This document shows, piece after piece, positions 50,010-58,576 of a stretch of 64,000 nucleotides of DNA. Every line of letters begins with the position of its first letter. Within the stretch, counting starts at the first letter, position 1. A program made the translations under genes and the position numbers. The notes beneath the pieces are model-generated. The model saw only the letters and a list, made by a program, of their open reading frames with translations, ran no database searches and was not told the DNA's origin. Source of the DNA: JBBTSQ01 sp039795895 (GTDB taxonomy: Bacteria > Patescibacteriota > Minisyncoccia > Phycocordibacterales > JBAYGS01); the NCBI GenBank assembly GCA_039795895.1, contig JBDKKW010000001.1, forward strand, positions 71,634 to 135,633. Direction: 5' to 3'.

Positions 50010-50068
50010 ATGCGTTGAATTTTTTAACAGGACAGTCTATGTTTACTATAGCCGATTGTCTTGAAAAA

Positions 50069-50106
50069 GCAAAACCTCGCGCGACGTAGTCGCGCGAGGT
50101 TTTGCT
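50069..50106 (-). terminator. Intrinsic terminator of eno
   Basis: AAAACCTCGCGCGAC, GTA, GTCGCGCGAGGTTTT, with T-run on the minus strand. Confidence 0.9.
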
Positions 50107-50115
50107 TTTGTATCG

Positions 50116-51408
50116 TTATGCTTTAAACGCCGATTTGCCTGGGTACACTGCTTTTTTACCTAGTGACTCTTCGATGCGAAGAAGTTGATTGTATTTTGCT
50201 ACACGGTCAGAGCGAGACAATGAGCCGGTTTTGATCTGGCCAGTGCCAGTACCCACCACAAAGTCTGCGATGGTGGTGTCTTCAGTCTCGCCAGAGCGGT
50301 GAGAGATGATTGATGTGTATCCTGCTTTTTTTGCCATCACCACAGCGTCGATGGTTTCTGAGACTGTGCCGATTTGGTTGAGCTTGATCAAAATAGAATT
50401 CGCGATATTTTTCTCGATGCCCGTCTTTAGACGCTCGATGTTGGTCACAAAGAGATCGTCACCAACAATCTGTACCTTTTTGCCAAGTTTCTTGGTAAGT
50501 AGTGCATAGCCGTCCCAATCATCTTCTGAAAGTCCATCTTCAATAGAAATAATCGGATATTTTGCACACCATGCTACATACATGTCGGTGAGTTCTGCCG
50601 AAGTAAGTGTTTTGTTTTCGCTCGCGAGGAAGTATTTACCATCTTTGTAGAGCTCGGTCGCTGCGCAGTCGAGTGCGATGCCGATTTCTTTGCCCGGCTT
50701 GTAACCAGCTTTGACGATAGCTTCCATAATTACCTCAAGTGCTGATTCATTTTTACCAAGTGACGGCGCAAATCCTCCTTCGTCACCGACAGTCGTTGCG
50801 AGTCCGCGATCGTGGAGAATCCGTTTTAAGGTGTGGAAAATCTCAGAGCCGGCGCGGAGTGCGTCAGAAAAAGACTTGAGACCAACTGGCATAATCATAA
50901 ATTCCTGGAAGTCGGTTGATTTTTCTGCGTGCTTTCCGCCGTTCAAGATGTTCATCATCGGCACGGGGAGGCGGATCGGATTTTTGGTCTTTGCGATCTG
51001 GCTGAAATATTTCCAGAGCGGAATATTTTTTGACTTCGCGACCGCGTGGGAGAAAGCCATTGAGACACCGAGAATAGCATTGGCACCGAGCTTGCCCTTA
51101 TTTGGAGTGCCGTCGAGTGCGATCAATGCATTATCGAGTAAGCGCTGGTCGAAGGTAGTACCTTTCTTGGTGATAGCTTTTGAGATGAGGGTGTTTACAT
51201 TTGCTACGGCGGTCTTCACTCCTTTACCCAAGAAGCGATTTTTGTCTCCGTCGCGGAGCTCTACTGCTTCGTGGCTACCTGTAGATGCGCCACTTGGTAC
51301 CGCAGAGCGACCAAATGAGCCATCAGAAAGAGTAATATCGACTTCGACTGTCGGATTGCCTCGGGAGTCAATGATTTCCCGCGCAAGAACCTTTTTAATA
51401 GTGTGCAT
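50116..51408 (-). CDS. eno: Enolase
   Basis: Converts 2-phosphoglycerate to phosphoenolpyruvate. 430 residues. Motifs: the N-terminal ARE(I)IDSRGNPTVEVD, SGASTGSHEA loop (catalytic-loop Ser/His), GDEGGFAPSLG, SIEDGLSEDDWDGY, VGDDLFVTN, ILIKLNQIGT (catalytic Lys) and SHRSGETEDTTIAD. All metal ligands and catalytic residues are present. Confidence 0.98.
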   Translation of the reverse strand: MHTIKKVLAREIIDSRGNPTVEVDITLSDGSFGRSAVPSGASTGSHEAVELRDGDKNRFLGKGVKTAVANVNTLISKAITKKGTTFDQRLLDNALIALDGTPNKGKLGANAILGVSMAFSHAVAKSKNIPLWKYFSQIAKTKNPIRLPVPMMNILNGGKHAEKSTDFQEFMIMPVGLKSFSDALRAGSEIFHTLKRILHDRGLATTVGDEGGFAPSLGKNESALEVIMEAIVKAGYKPGKEIGIALDCAATELYKDGKYFLASENKTLTSAELTDMYVAWCAKYPIISIEDGLSEDDWDGYALLTKKLGKKVQIVGDDLFVTNIERLKTGIEKNIANSILIKLNQIGTVSETIDAVVMAKKAGYTSIISHRSGETEDTTIADFVVGTGTGQIKTGSLSRSDRVAKYNQLLRIEESLGKKAVYPGKSAFKA

Positions 51409-51536
51409 TTTTGTTTGTAAATAATTAAAGATGAGAAAATAGTATACGGCTTTTGAGGAGGAAGAGCTACTTGATGTTTGGGGGAGTGACTCGTATAATA
51501 TGGAGTATTAGATAGTAATAATTATTTCCTAATTGT

Positions 51537-51935
51537 ATGGTTAAAATCACTCAATATAAGAATACCGATCTCGGACTCTTCTTGGTCCGACTCGGTATTG
51601 CACTCGTTTTTATTATTCACGGTTGGATGAAGCTTTCGGATATGACAGGTACTATTAAGTTTTTTACTGAAATGCTTCATGTTGGAGCGTTTTGGGCGTA
51701 TGTGGTGTCTGCGGTAGAATTTTTGGGTGGTCTATCGATGCTCTTGGGAGTGTGGACCTATTGGTTTGGAGTATTGCTTGCGATCAATATGGTGTTTGCG
51801 ATTGTGCTCGTGAAGATTGGTAAAGGTTTTGCTGGCGGATACGAATTCGACCTTTTGCTTTTGCTTGCGTCACTTGCGATTGCGACGGTGGGTCCGGGGA
51901 AGTATACGGCGGAGAGTGTGATGCCGAAGAAATAA
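51537..51935 (+). CDS. DoxX-family membrane protein
   Basis: 132 residues with four hydrophobic helices. Family pattern: LGLFLVRLGIALVFIIHGWMKL (in parts), VEFLGGLSMLLGVWT and FDLLLLLASLAIATVGPG. Role uncertain, often linked to redox or thiosulfate metabolism. Confidence 0.85.
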   Translation: MVKITQYKNTDLGLFLVRLGIALVFIIHGWMKLSDMTGTIKFFTEMLHVGAFWAYVVSAVEFLGGLSMLLGVWTYWFGVLLAINMVFAIVLVKIGKGFAGGYEFDLLLLLASLAIATVGPGKYTAESVMPKK

Positions 51936-51974
51936 TAGACGGAAGATTACAGACAAAAGACACTAGACCAGAAG

Positions 51975-52013
51975 AAAATCCCCCGAAATTGTAAAGCAAT
52001 TTCGGGGGATTTT
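51975..52013 (+). terminator. Intrinsic terminator
   Basis: AAAATCCCCCGAAATTG / CAATTTCGGGGGATTTT around TAAAG. Confidence 0.9.
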
Positions 52014-52050
52014 AAAGCATGACTCACACCTTTAATGCGAGTCATGCTTT
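52014..52050. terminator. Second hairpin directly after the terminator
   Basis: AAAGCATGACTC (52014-52025) / GAGTCATGCTTT (52039-52050), perfect 12-bp arms. It could be a tandem terminator. Confidence 0.7.
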
Positions 52051-52102
52051 TACGTGGCGCCTGTGTATATAGAGCTCTATTTCAGGGTTTTTGTAAAAGT
52101 AC

Positions 52103-52131
52103 TTGACTTTTTATATCAATTGGTATATAAT
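52103..52131 (+). promoter_or_regulatory. Consensus promoter of the 45-residue membrane peptide
   Basis: TTGACT, 17-bp spacer, TATAAT; preceded by AAAGTAC as at 58543. Confidence 0.8.
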
Positions 52132-52202
52132 ACAACATAGAAAGTATGGACTCAACCAACAGACTGCTCACGCAGATCTGCCATACGAACGAAAGGTTCT
52201 TT

Positions 52203-52340
52203 ATGAAAACGATTATGAGGGCGACGACTCTCTGTTTCGGATTTATCGGTGGAGCTTTAATCGCGAATGGCTGTTGTGCCTTTGCGGTAATTCCCATCAT
52301 CGTTGGTCTCATGGGGGTATACACCCTCACCAACAAGTAA
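52203..52340 (+). CDS. Small membrane peptide
   Basis: 45 residues from ATG 52203 with CGAAAGG seven bases upstream; an in-frame ATG at 52146 lacks such a site. Almost wholly hydrophobic (TTLCFGFIGGALIANGCCAF, AVIPIIVGLMGVYTLT): two short membrane helices with a Cys pair. A strong promoter and a terminator suggest high expression. No family recognised. Confidence 0.6.
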   Translation: MKTIMRATTLCFGFIGGALIANGCCAFAVIPIIVGLMGVYTLTNK

Positions 52341-52351
52341 TCAATTTTATC

Positions 52352-52392
52352 CCAAAACCGCCCCGAGGCATCTCGGAGCGGTTTTTTCTTTT
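52352..52392 (+). terminator. Intrinsic terminator
   Basis: AAAACCG-CCCGAG / CTCGG-GCGGTTTT with T-run. Confidence 0.85.
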
Positions 52393-52437
52393 TCTGGTCT
52401 ATCTTGCTCTCTTGCTGACTTGTCTTCTTATCTTCCC

Positions 52438-53154
52438 TTAGGTTGTGCTCACCGGTGCCTTCTTAATCATCTCGATAACCTTGTCCATATCGTCAGTGAT
52501 TGTGTAGAGGTCGCGGTCTTCTGGGTTTATTGCGTGATGATTCTCAAGAATATTTTTCTTGATGAAGCCGTCGAGTGGTCGCCAGAAATCTTCGCCTACG
52601 AGAATAATCGGCATATGTGGGATCTTGTGTGTCTGAATGAGGGTAATAATTTCAAAAAATTCGTCCATGGTGCCAAATCCGCCAGGGAAGAAGACGTATG
52701 CTTCTGCCGCAAAAGACATGACTACTTTTCGAGCGAAGAAGTGATGAAATTCGAGTGAATCTTTGACGTATGGGTTTGATGCCTGCTCTTTGGGGAGTTG
52801 GATAAGGATGCCGACAGAGTCTCCACCGGCTTCGCTTGCCCCACGATTACCAGCTTCCATAATACCGGGTCCGCCACCAGTGACGATAGCATAGTGAAGC
52901 TCGTCGACGATGCGTTGAGCGAGTGAGCGGGCTTGTTCGTAGTGGATATTTCCTTCAGAGATACGTGCTGATCCAAAAAAAGTAACTGATCGAGGATATT
53001 TGCGAATGAATGCGAAGCCGTTTGCGAACTCTTCGGCGATGGTGGCGAGGCGTTTTTGTTCAGTCTCACGTAGTCCGTCCATCATTTTTTTAAAATGGAT
53101 GGGGGTAATAGGGAGTTTATGTTCAGGAACATTGATCTGTGATTTTTTGTGCAT
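52438..53154 (-). CDS. LOG-family nucleoside-5'-monophosphate phosphoribohydrolase
   Basis: 238 residues, Rossmann-like. Motifs: VTFFGSARIS, TGGGPGIMEAGNRGA and PGGFGTMDEFFEIITLIQT, the PGGxGTxxE signature of the LOG/YgdH group. These enzymes cleave the N-glycosidic bond of AMP-type nucleotides; they were once labelled lysine decarboxylase. Extended N-terminal helix (residues ~1-50). Confidence 0.92.
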   Translation of the reverse strand: MHKKSQINVPEHKLPITPIHFKKMMDGLRETEQKRLATIAEEFANGFAFIRKYPRSVTFFGSARISEGNIHYEQARSLAQRIVDELHYAIVTGGGPGIMEAGNRGASEAGGDSVGILIQLPKEQASNPYVKDSLEFHHFFARKVVMSFAAEAYVFFPGGFGTMDEFFEIITLIQTHKIPHMPIILVGEDFWRPLDGFIKKNILENHHAINPEDRDLYTITDDMDKVIEMIKKAPVSTT

Positions 53155-53225
53155 AGGTGTATTGTAATTGAGTGTGGATACTGAAGCAAGCTGGGCGGTG
53201 TCTTGGGTGTGTTATACTTTTGTAT

Positions 53226-53393
53226 ATGTTAAAAAATAAAAAAGAACAACTAGCGGTGGTGTGTGCAATTTTCGCTGCGATACTGATTTTTGTTATCGGA
53301 CGATTCTATTGGTACCAGTCTGAAGCCCTTGATGCAAATCAGGCTGGGACGGCTACACAGGGAGTAGATGTGGATGGAGGCTTGGATCACTAG
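53226..53393 (+). CDS. Small single-pass membrane protein
   Basis: 55 residues from ATG 53226 (MLKNKKEQLAVVCAIFAAIL): basic N-terminus, one helix (residues ~8-27), acidic tail. Unknown. Followed by a terminator. Confidence 0.5.
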   Translation: MLKNKKEQLAVVCAIFAAILIFVIGRFYWYQSEALDANQAGTATQGVDVDGGLDH

Positions 53394-53437
53394 ACGACAG
53401 AGTACAGACAACAGACACTAGACGGAAAAAGAAAGAA

Positions 53438-53474
53438 AAAGAGGGGGGCGCCTACGGCGCCCCCCTCTTTTATT
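53438..53474 (+). terminator. Intrinsic terminator, inverted GGCGCC core
   Basis: AAAGAGGGGGGCGCC, TAC, GGCGCCCCCCTCTTT, then T-rich sequence. Confidence 0.9.
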
Positions 53475-53540
53475 ATTGTATTATTTTGATATTCTGCTAT
53501 TTCTGTGTCTTCTTTTCTGATTTATGCTACTGTACTGTCT

Positions 53541-54785
53541 ATGTCCGCTATTTCATTTGAGATCCAAAAAAAGCTCGAAGGTACCCTTGCTCGAGCAGGG
53601 AAAATACAGACTCCACACGGCGCTATCAATACGCCAGCTTTTATCGTGGTGGGTACCAAGGCAACGGTCAAAGCACTCACTCCTGAACAAGTGAAAGACT
53701 TGGGTGCACAAGCAGTACTTGCTAATACCTATCACCTCTATCTCGAGCCGGGGGAAAAGATTATGCGAGCATCGGGAGGACTACATAAAATTATGAACTG
53801 GACCGGACCAACGTTTACCGACTCGGGCGGTTTCCAGGCTTTTTCACTCGGTGTGGCTTTTGGAAAAAAGATTAGCAAGCTTTCAAGAGGCGAATCAAAC
53901 GGTTTTGAGTCGGAAGAAAAAGAAACATCGGTACGAAGTGAGGGTTTGTCTCCAATGGCAAAAATTACTGAGGACGGAGTGATGTTTAAATCCTACCGCG
54001 ATGGCAGTGAGCACTTTTTTTCTCCAGAAAAATCAATGGAGATCCAAAACAACATCGGTGCGGATATTATTTTTGCATTTGATGAATGCACTTCACCGAC
54101 CGCAGACAAGCAGTATCAAAAGGATGCGATGGATCGCACACATCGTTGGGCAAGGCGTTCACTTGATAGGCACACCGAGCTTCAGTCAGAAGCAAAAGCG
54201 CTTGGGAAATCACCGATTGCACTTTTCGGTGTGGTGCAGGGTGGACGGTTTGAGGATTTACGAGTCGAGTCCGCTAAAACTATCGGTGCGATGGATTTTG
54301 ATGGCTTCGGGATTGGAGGATCATTTGATAAACAAGATATTGGTACTGCTGTGTCATGGGTAAATAAAGTCTTGCCGGAAGGGAAGCCGAGACACTTGCT
54401 CGGTATTGGTGAGCCAGAAGATTTTTTCTTGGCGATTGAAAATGGATGCGACACGTTTGATTGTGTGGCTCCTACTCGTATGGCGCGCAACGGCACGCTT
54501 TACACCAAGCAGGGGAAAATTCATATCGATAATGCAGAGTTTCGAGAAAAATATGAGCCGATTGAAAAAGACTGTACGTGTTATGCGTGCAAGCATTATA
54601 CCGCCGCTTACATCGGCTACTTGTCTCGAACCAAAGAGCTTTTGGCACATACACTGACCTCAATTCACAATCTGCATTTTATTGTGCACCTGGTGGAAGC
54701 TATTCGTCAGTCGCTCCTCAGTGGCACTTTTTATGAATTCAAGAAAAGCTTCTTGGAAACGTACCGCAAGTCTGGGGAAAAGTAG
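53541..54785 (+). CDS. tgt: tRNA-guanine transglycosylase
   Basis: Exchanges guanine-34 for a queuine precursor in tRNAs with GUN anticodons. Start at 53541 (MSAISFEIQKK). Motifs: TYHLYLEPG, TDSGGFQAFSLG, FAFDECT, LFGVVQGG, GIGGSF, LLGIGEP, DCVAPTRMARNGTLYT (catalytic Asp) and a zinc site CTCYACKHYTAAYIGYL plus a later His. A ~35-residue charged insert (KKISKLSRGESNGFESEEKE onward, residues ~110-145) lies before ITEDGV; the same kind of insert is seen in other bacteria. 414 residues. No queuosine biosynthesis genes are in the window. Confidence 0.96.
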   Translation: MSAISFEIQKKLEGTLARAGKIQTPHGAINTPAFIVVGTKATVKALTPEQVKDLGAQAVLANTYHLYLEPGEKIMRASGGLHKIMNWTGPTFTDSGGFQAFSLGVAFGKKISKLSRGESNGFESEEKETSVRSEGLSPMAKITEDGVMFKSYRDGSEHFFSPEKSMEIQNNIGADIIFAFDECTSPTADKQYQKDAMDRTHRWARRSLDRHTELQSEAKALGKSPIALFGVVQGGRFEDLRVESAKTIGAMDFDGFGIGGSFDKQDIGTAVSWVNKVLPEGKPRHLLGIGEPEDFFLAIENGCDTFDCVAPTRMARNGTLYTKQGKIHIDNAEFREKYEPIEKDCTCYACKHYTAAYIGYLSRTKELLAHTLTSIHNLHFIVHLVEAIRQSLLSGTFYEFKKSFLETYRKSGEK

Positions 54786-54829
54786 TGTCGTGACAAAAAA
54801 GAGATAATACGCTAGACTTAATCCTACAT

Positions 54830-54910
54830 ATGCAATTCGTTTGTTCAAAGCTTCATACCTTTATTGTGATTCCCGAGTCAACTCGAGGTCTCATTTGTGG
54901 TGTGAAGTAG
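54830..54910 (+). CDS. Possible 26-residue peptide
   Basis: ATG at 54830 opens MQFVCSKLHTFIVIPESTRG..., 26 codons, then stop. A GATAAT -10-like element lies at 54803-54808. Followed by two hairpins. Weak evidence. Confidence 0.25.
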   Translation: MQFVCSKLHTFIVIPESTRGLICGVK

Positions 54911-54935
54911 ACGAAATTCTCTCCCTAACACTAGA

Positions 54936-54993
54936 AACGAGTCCTCGAAAGAGGACTCGTTTTGCGTCTAGTCCGTGTGGACTAGAAGACGCG
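54936..54993 (+). terminator. Terminator plus adjacent hairpin
   Basis: AAACGAGTCCTC-GAAA-GAGGACTCGTTTT, followed at once by GCGTCTAGTCC-GTGT-GGACTAGAAGACGC. Likely ends the tgt region transcript. Confidence 0.8.
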
Positions 54994-55016
54994 CAAAATG
55001 TGATCTAGTTCTTTGT

Positions 55017-55139
55017 AGAACCTGTAAAATCACCCCGTCTGCTTCGTTGCTTCGCTCGTTTGCTTCCGCAACGTATTACTATACGTTTTGGTCACAAGCC
55101 TTGCTCGCGCCTCGCATCCAGGGTTATTTAACAGGTTCT
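55017..55139. repeat. Hairpin element 4 (variable outer arms, conserved inner blocks)
   Basis: Arms from AGAACCTGT (55017-55025) and ACAGGTTCT (55131-55139), about 18 of 20 positions complementary when extended inward. Inner blocks CGTCTGCTTCGTTGC and TCGCGCCTCGCATCCAGGG match elements 1-3; inner hairpin AACGTA/TACGTT. Confidence 0.8.
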
Positions 55140-55155
55140 TAGAAAAAAAATAGTT

Positions 55156-55500
55156 ATGAAAAATCATTTGTTGGCTTCAACTGAGTTCGCTGATGGTGAA
55201 ATTCCGGCTCCGATTGTGGGGCAAATCTACACGAATAAGAAATGCGAGACACTCGCTCCGGCCGTGCATGGGCAGACGGGATGGAAAGTCCTCGCTCTTA
55301 AAAATGGTAGTCCGGTGTTTGATCTGGTTGTGTTTTACGGCAAGATCTCGCCTGGACGGTGGTTTACTCCGGAGGAGCAGAAGAAGTTTAAGCGCGAGCG
55401 GGCAAGGGTTTGGTGGCAGGTAAACGGTCACGACGAGCGTCTCTATCGAGCTCAGAGTAGTCGTGCTTGTGTGTGGGGAAGTCGCTGGTTGCCGGTGTAG
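55156..55500 (+). CDS. Unknown soluble protein
   Basis: 114 residues, basic C-terminal half rich in Trp and Arg (KKFKRERARVWWQVNGHDER). It starts just after hairpin element 4. No family recognised. Confidence 0.65.
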   Translation: MKNHLLASTEFADGEIPAPIVGQIYTNKKCETLAPAVHGQTGWKVLALKNGSPVFDLVVFYGKISPGRWFTPEEQKKFKRERARVWWQVNGHDERLYRAQSSRACVWGSRWLPV

Positions 55501-55504
55501 CCGA

Positions 55505-55532
55505 TTGACCTTTTCCCCTAATCTGCTAGCAT
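55505..55532 (+). promoter_or_regulatory. Promoter of the 55601 unit
   Basis: TTGACC, 16-bp spacer, TAGCAT. The leader folds as GCCTC-TCT-ACAGG-GAAA-CCTGT-GGG-GAGGC (55544-55573). Confidence 0.55.
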
Positions 55533-55600
55533 AATCTATGGATAGCCTCTCTACAGGGAAACCTGTGGGGAGGCAAAAGTTCTCTCTACTGTTCTGTTTT

Positions 55601-55783
55601 ATGAGTGCACACCTTGTTGAATCGCATCTCCTCGCCGATGGTCAGCCTGTTGGTTCCGCTGGTCAGCCAGCACACCCTGAACAACAAAATCCTGATCCTG
55701 ATCCGGTTCAGGAATATTTGGCCCAGCCCGGACACGACGGCTCAGCAGCTGTCAGTGGCCTTGAGCCGATGGGTGCTTCGTAG
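55601..55783 (+). CDS. Small Pro/Gln-rich protein
   Basis: 60 residues from ATG 55601 (the frame is open back to 55538). Low complexity, Pro/Gln/Gly/Asp-rich (PAHPEQQNPDPDPVQEYLAQ), probably disordered. The unit has its own promoter, leader hairpin and terminator. Function unknown; no Shine-Dalgarno, so moderate doubt. Confidence 0.45.
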   Translation: MSAHLVESHLLADGQPVGSAGQPAHPEQQNPDPDPVQEYLAQPGHDGSAAVSGLEPMGAS

Positions 55784-55796
55784 TCCTTTCTTTTCG

Positions 55797-55835
55797 CGCC
55801 CCAATTTTGCTTGCGAGCAAAATTGGGGCTTTTTG
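55797..55835 (+). terminator. Intrinsic terminator
   Basis: GCCCCAATTTTGC / GCAAAATTGGGGC with T-run. Confidence 0.9.
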
Positions 55836-55836
55836 T

Positions 55837-55864
55837 TTGACACCATTTTCTGTGGGTGTAGTAT
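55837..55864 (+). promoter_or_regulatory. Promoter of the TAGTAT class
   Basis: TTGACA, 16-bp spacer, TAGTAT, upstream of the 55904 gene. Confidence 0.65.
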
Positions 55865-55903
55865 TCAATTTGGAAACACGGTTCAAAATGAAAGGTTCTT
55901 TGT

Positions 55904-56344
55904 ATGAAAAAAGCTAAAAATGTAGTGGGTATTGTTTGTTTTGTTTTTCTCGCACTTTCCTATGGAATCGCTGGGTACATGTTCGGGAGCGATGGTTTTT
56001 CATCCAATCTCAGCGTTGCCACTATGTGGCTCGCGGCTATTGCGAGTATCTGTGGCGTCCTATGGCTCACAGGAAACCAGAGTGATGGTTCGCCGATGGA
56101 TTATCGAGAGCTCGATAGGGGTGTGATTTATGTCATCAAAAAAAGATGGGAAGTGGAAATTTATCGTAACGACGTCACTCACGCTATTTTGACGCCAAAA
56201 GATCAACCTGATGTAAGTTTGTATGTCGCCTTCAACGAGGTGCTCAGTCAAACAAGGAGTCAAGTGATGATTGATTCTGAAGATAAGATACAGTCAGTGT
56301 TGGCAATGGGAGATCCTCCAACCGTCACTCTCATAATTGCGTAA
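55904..56344 (+). CDS. Two-helix membrane protein, unknown
   Basis: 146 residues behind TGAAAGG. Two N-terminal hydrophobic helices (residues ~7-27 and ~38-56), then a soluble beta-rich domain (RGVIYVIKKRWEVEIYRN ... LYVAFNEVL). No family recognised. Own promoter and terminator. Confidence 0.7.
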   Translation: MKKAKNVVGIVCFVFLALSYGIAGYMFGSDGFSSNLSVATMWLAAIASICGVLWLTGNQSDGSPMDYRELDRGVIYVIKKRWEVEIYRNDVTHAILTPKDQPDVSLYVAFNEVLSQTRSQVMIDSEDKIQSVLAMGDPPTVTLIIA

Positions 56345-56353
56345 GTTTTTTCA

Positions 56354-56384
56354 AAGCCTCGAGCAATCTCGGGGCTTTTTCTTT
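56354..56384 (+). terminator. Intrinsic terminator
   Basis: AAAGCC-CGAG / CTCG-GGCTTTTT stem with T-run. Confidence 0.8.
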
Positions 56385-56413
56385 ACCTGGTTTTGTTGTA
56401 TAGTAGCTCGCAC

Positions 56414-58471
56414 ATGGGAATCTTTACTCTGAAAACCGAATACCAGCCTGCGGGCGACCAGCCAAAAGCCATCAAAGAGCTTACGGATGGTTTCAAAAAA
56501 GGTCTGCGCTACCAGACACTTTTTGGGGTGACTGGATCGGGTAAAACATTTACCGCCGCCAACATTATCGCCAATCTCGACAAACCGACTCTGGTCATCG
56601 CACACAACAAAACACTCGCTGCTCAGCTCGCTCAAGAATATCGCGATTTTTTTCCGACACATGCGGTACATTATTTTGTCTCCTACTACGACTACTATCA
56701 GCCCGAAGCCTATATGCCGGTGACTGATACCTATATCGAAAAAGAGGCCATGATTAATGAAGAAATCGACCGTCTTCGTCATGCTTCGACTCAAGCTCTG
56801 CTTACGCGCAAAGATGTGATTATTGTTGCGTCGGTGTCGTGTATTTATGGTTTGGGAAGTCCAGAGGAATACGAAAAAGTAAACGTGAAGATTGCCAAGG
56901 GCGACAAGATTTCTCGCTCTGATTTGATTCGTAAATTGATTGCGATTTATTTTGAACGGACTACTGCCGACCTCAAGCCAGGACAGTTTCGTGCGGTGGG
57001 GAATACCGTTGAGATAATGCCTGTGAATGAAAAGATTGTGTATCGGATGGTGCTCGTTGAGGATTCAGTATCTTTGATTGAAAAGATTGATGGGGTATCT
57101 CGAGTGATTCTTGAGACTATGCCAGCCTTTTTTCTCTTTCCCACTAAGCACTTTGTGACTCCAGAAGATGAGCGATTGCGAGCGATTGAGGATATTAAAG
57201 TAGAACTCGCCGAACAGCTCGCGACCCTTAAGAAAGCTGGCAAAAATCTTGAAGCCGAAAGACTGAAGCGTCGGACCAACTACGACCTCGCGCTGATTCG
57301 CGAAGTCGGCTACTGCAACGGCATCGAAAATTATTCACGACATTTCTCTGGCAAAAAAGCGGGAGAGGCTCCGGATAGTTTGCTCTCATATTTTCCGCAC
57401 AAAAAAGATGGCTCGCCTGATTTCCTCACTATTATCGACGAATCACATGTGACCGTGCCCCAGCTCGGTGCGATGTATGCCGGAGATCAATCTCGAAAAG
57501 CCTCGCTAGTTGATTTTGGTTTTCGATTGCCGAGCGCTAAAGACAACCGCCCACTTCAATTTCACGAGTTTGAGCAAAAGGTTGGGCAAGTCCTGTTCAC
57601 ATCAGCTACTCCAGGTCCGTACGAGAAAAAAGAATCAGGTCAAATTGTGGAGCAAGTGATTCGCCCGACAGGTTTGATTGATCCAGAAGTATCCATCCGA
57701 AAAGTATCGGCTGATAAAACATACCCCGGACAGATCAAGGACTTTATTGAGCAAGCAGTGAGAGTGATTAAGGGTGGAGGGCGAGTGATCGCAACTACAC
57801 TGACCAAAAAGATGGCAGAAGATTTGAGTGAATATTTGAAAGAGCAGGGAGTAAAAGCAGAATATGTGCATAGTGATATCAAGACTATCGACCGAATCGA
57901 TATCCTCACGAGTTTCCGACGGGGAAAATTCGATTGTTTGGTGGGAGTAAACCTATTGCGAGAAGGCTTGGATTTGCCTGAAGTGGAGCTCATTGGTATT
58001 TTGGATGCAGACAAGGAGGGCTTTTTGCGATCGGAGACATCACTAATTCAAATCATTGGTCGTGCTGCGCGAAATGTGAAAGGGCGAGTGTTTTTGTATG
58101 CAGATGGAGTGACGGGCTCGATCGAGCGAGCGATGGCAGAGACCAATCGTCGGCGGGGGATTCAGGTGGCATACAATACCGCTCACGGCATCACTCCAAA
58201 GACTATTATCAAAAAAATAAATGATATTACTGCCGAGATGCGAAGTGAACACGACAAAGCTGTTGACACACTCGTGGCAGTGGATGCTTCTGAAATTGCC
58301 AAAGATCCAAAACGTCGACGAAAGATTATTTCAGAAAAAGAAAAGCAGATGAAGGAGGCAGTGCAAACACTCGATTTTGAGACAGCGGCACTTTTGCGAG
58401 ATGAAATTCAAGCGATCAAGGAATTGGTGGTGAAAGCACCCAAAAAAGAGTCAAAAAAGAAGACAAAATAG
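56414..58471 (+). CDS. uvrB: Excinuclease ABC subunit B
   Basis: Damage-verification helicase of nucleotide excision repair. Start at 56414 (MGIFTLKTEYQPAGDQPKAI). Walker A GVTGSGKT (residues 38-45), beta-hairpin YYDYYQPEAY, DESH box IIDESHVTVPQ, QIIGRAARN (motif VI), and the C-terminal UVR domain (EKQMKEAVQTLDFETAALLR) that contacts UvrC. 685 residues, complete. uvrA and uvrC are not in the window. Confidence 0.98.
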   Translation: MGIFTLKTEYQPAGDQPKAIKELTDGFKKGLRYQTLFGVTGSGKTFTAANIIANLDKPTLVIAHNKTLAAQLAQEYRDFFPTHAVHYFVSYYDYYQPEAYMPVTDTYIEKEAMINEEIDRLRHASTQALLTRKDVIIVASVSCIYGLGSPEEYEKVNVKIAKGDKISRSDLIRKLIAIYFERTTADLKPGQFRAVGNTVEIMPVNEKIVYRMVLVEDSVSLIEKIDGVSRVILETMPAFFLFPTKHFVTPEDERLRAIEDIKVELAEQLATLKKAGKNLEAERLKRRTNYDLALIREVGYCNGIENYSRHFSGKKAGEAPDSLLSYFPHKKDGSPDFLTIIDESHVTVPQLGAMYAGDQSRKASLVDFGFRLPSAKDNRPLQFHEFEQKVGQVLFTSATPGPYEKKESGQIVEQVIRPTGLIDPEVSIRKVSADKTYPGQIKDFIEQAVRVIKGGGRVIATTLTKKMAEDLSEYLKEQGVKAEYVHSDIKTIDRIDILTSFRRGKFDCLVGVNLLREGLDLPEVELIGILDADKEGFLRSETSLIQIIGRAARNVKGRVFLYADGVTGSIERAMAETNRRRGIQVAYNTAHGITPKTIIKKINDITAEMRSEHDKAVDTLVAVDASEIAKDPKRRRKIISEKEKQMKEAVQTLDFETAALLRDEIQAIKELVVKAPKKESKKKTK

Positions 58472-58475
58472 AATC

Positions 58476-58520
58476 GAGGTGTCGAAAGATGGCTCAAAAG
58501 AGCCATTTTTCGACACCGCG
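58476..58520 (+). terminator. Intrinsic terminator of uvrB
   Basis: GGTGTCGAAA-ATGGCTC / GAGCCAT-TTTCGACACC, a long imperfect stem. Confidence 0.8.
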
Positions 58521-58542
58521 GACAAACAAAATGAAAAAGTAC

Positions 58543-58571
58543 TTGACTTTTAAAACATAAGATGCTATACT
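58543..58571 (+). promoter_or_regulatory. Strong promoter of a candidate ncRNA
   Basis: TTGACT, 17-bp spacer, TATACT, preceded by AAAGTAC as at 52103. Confidence 0.8.
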
Positions 58572-58576
58572 ATCAC

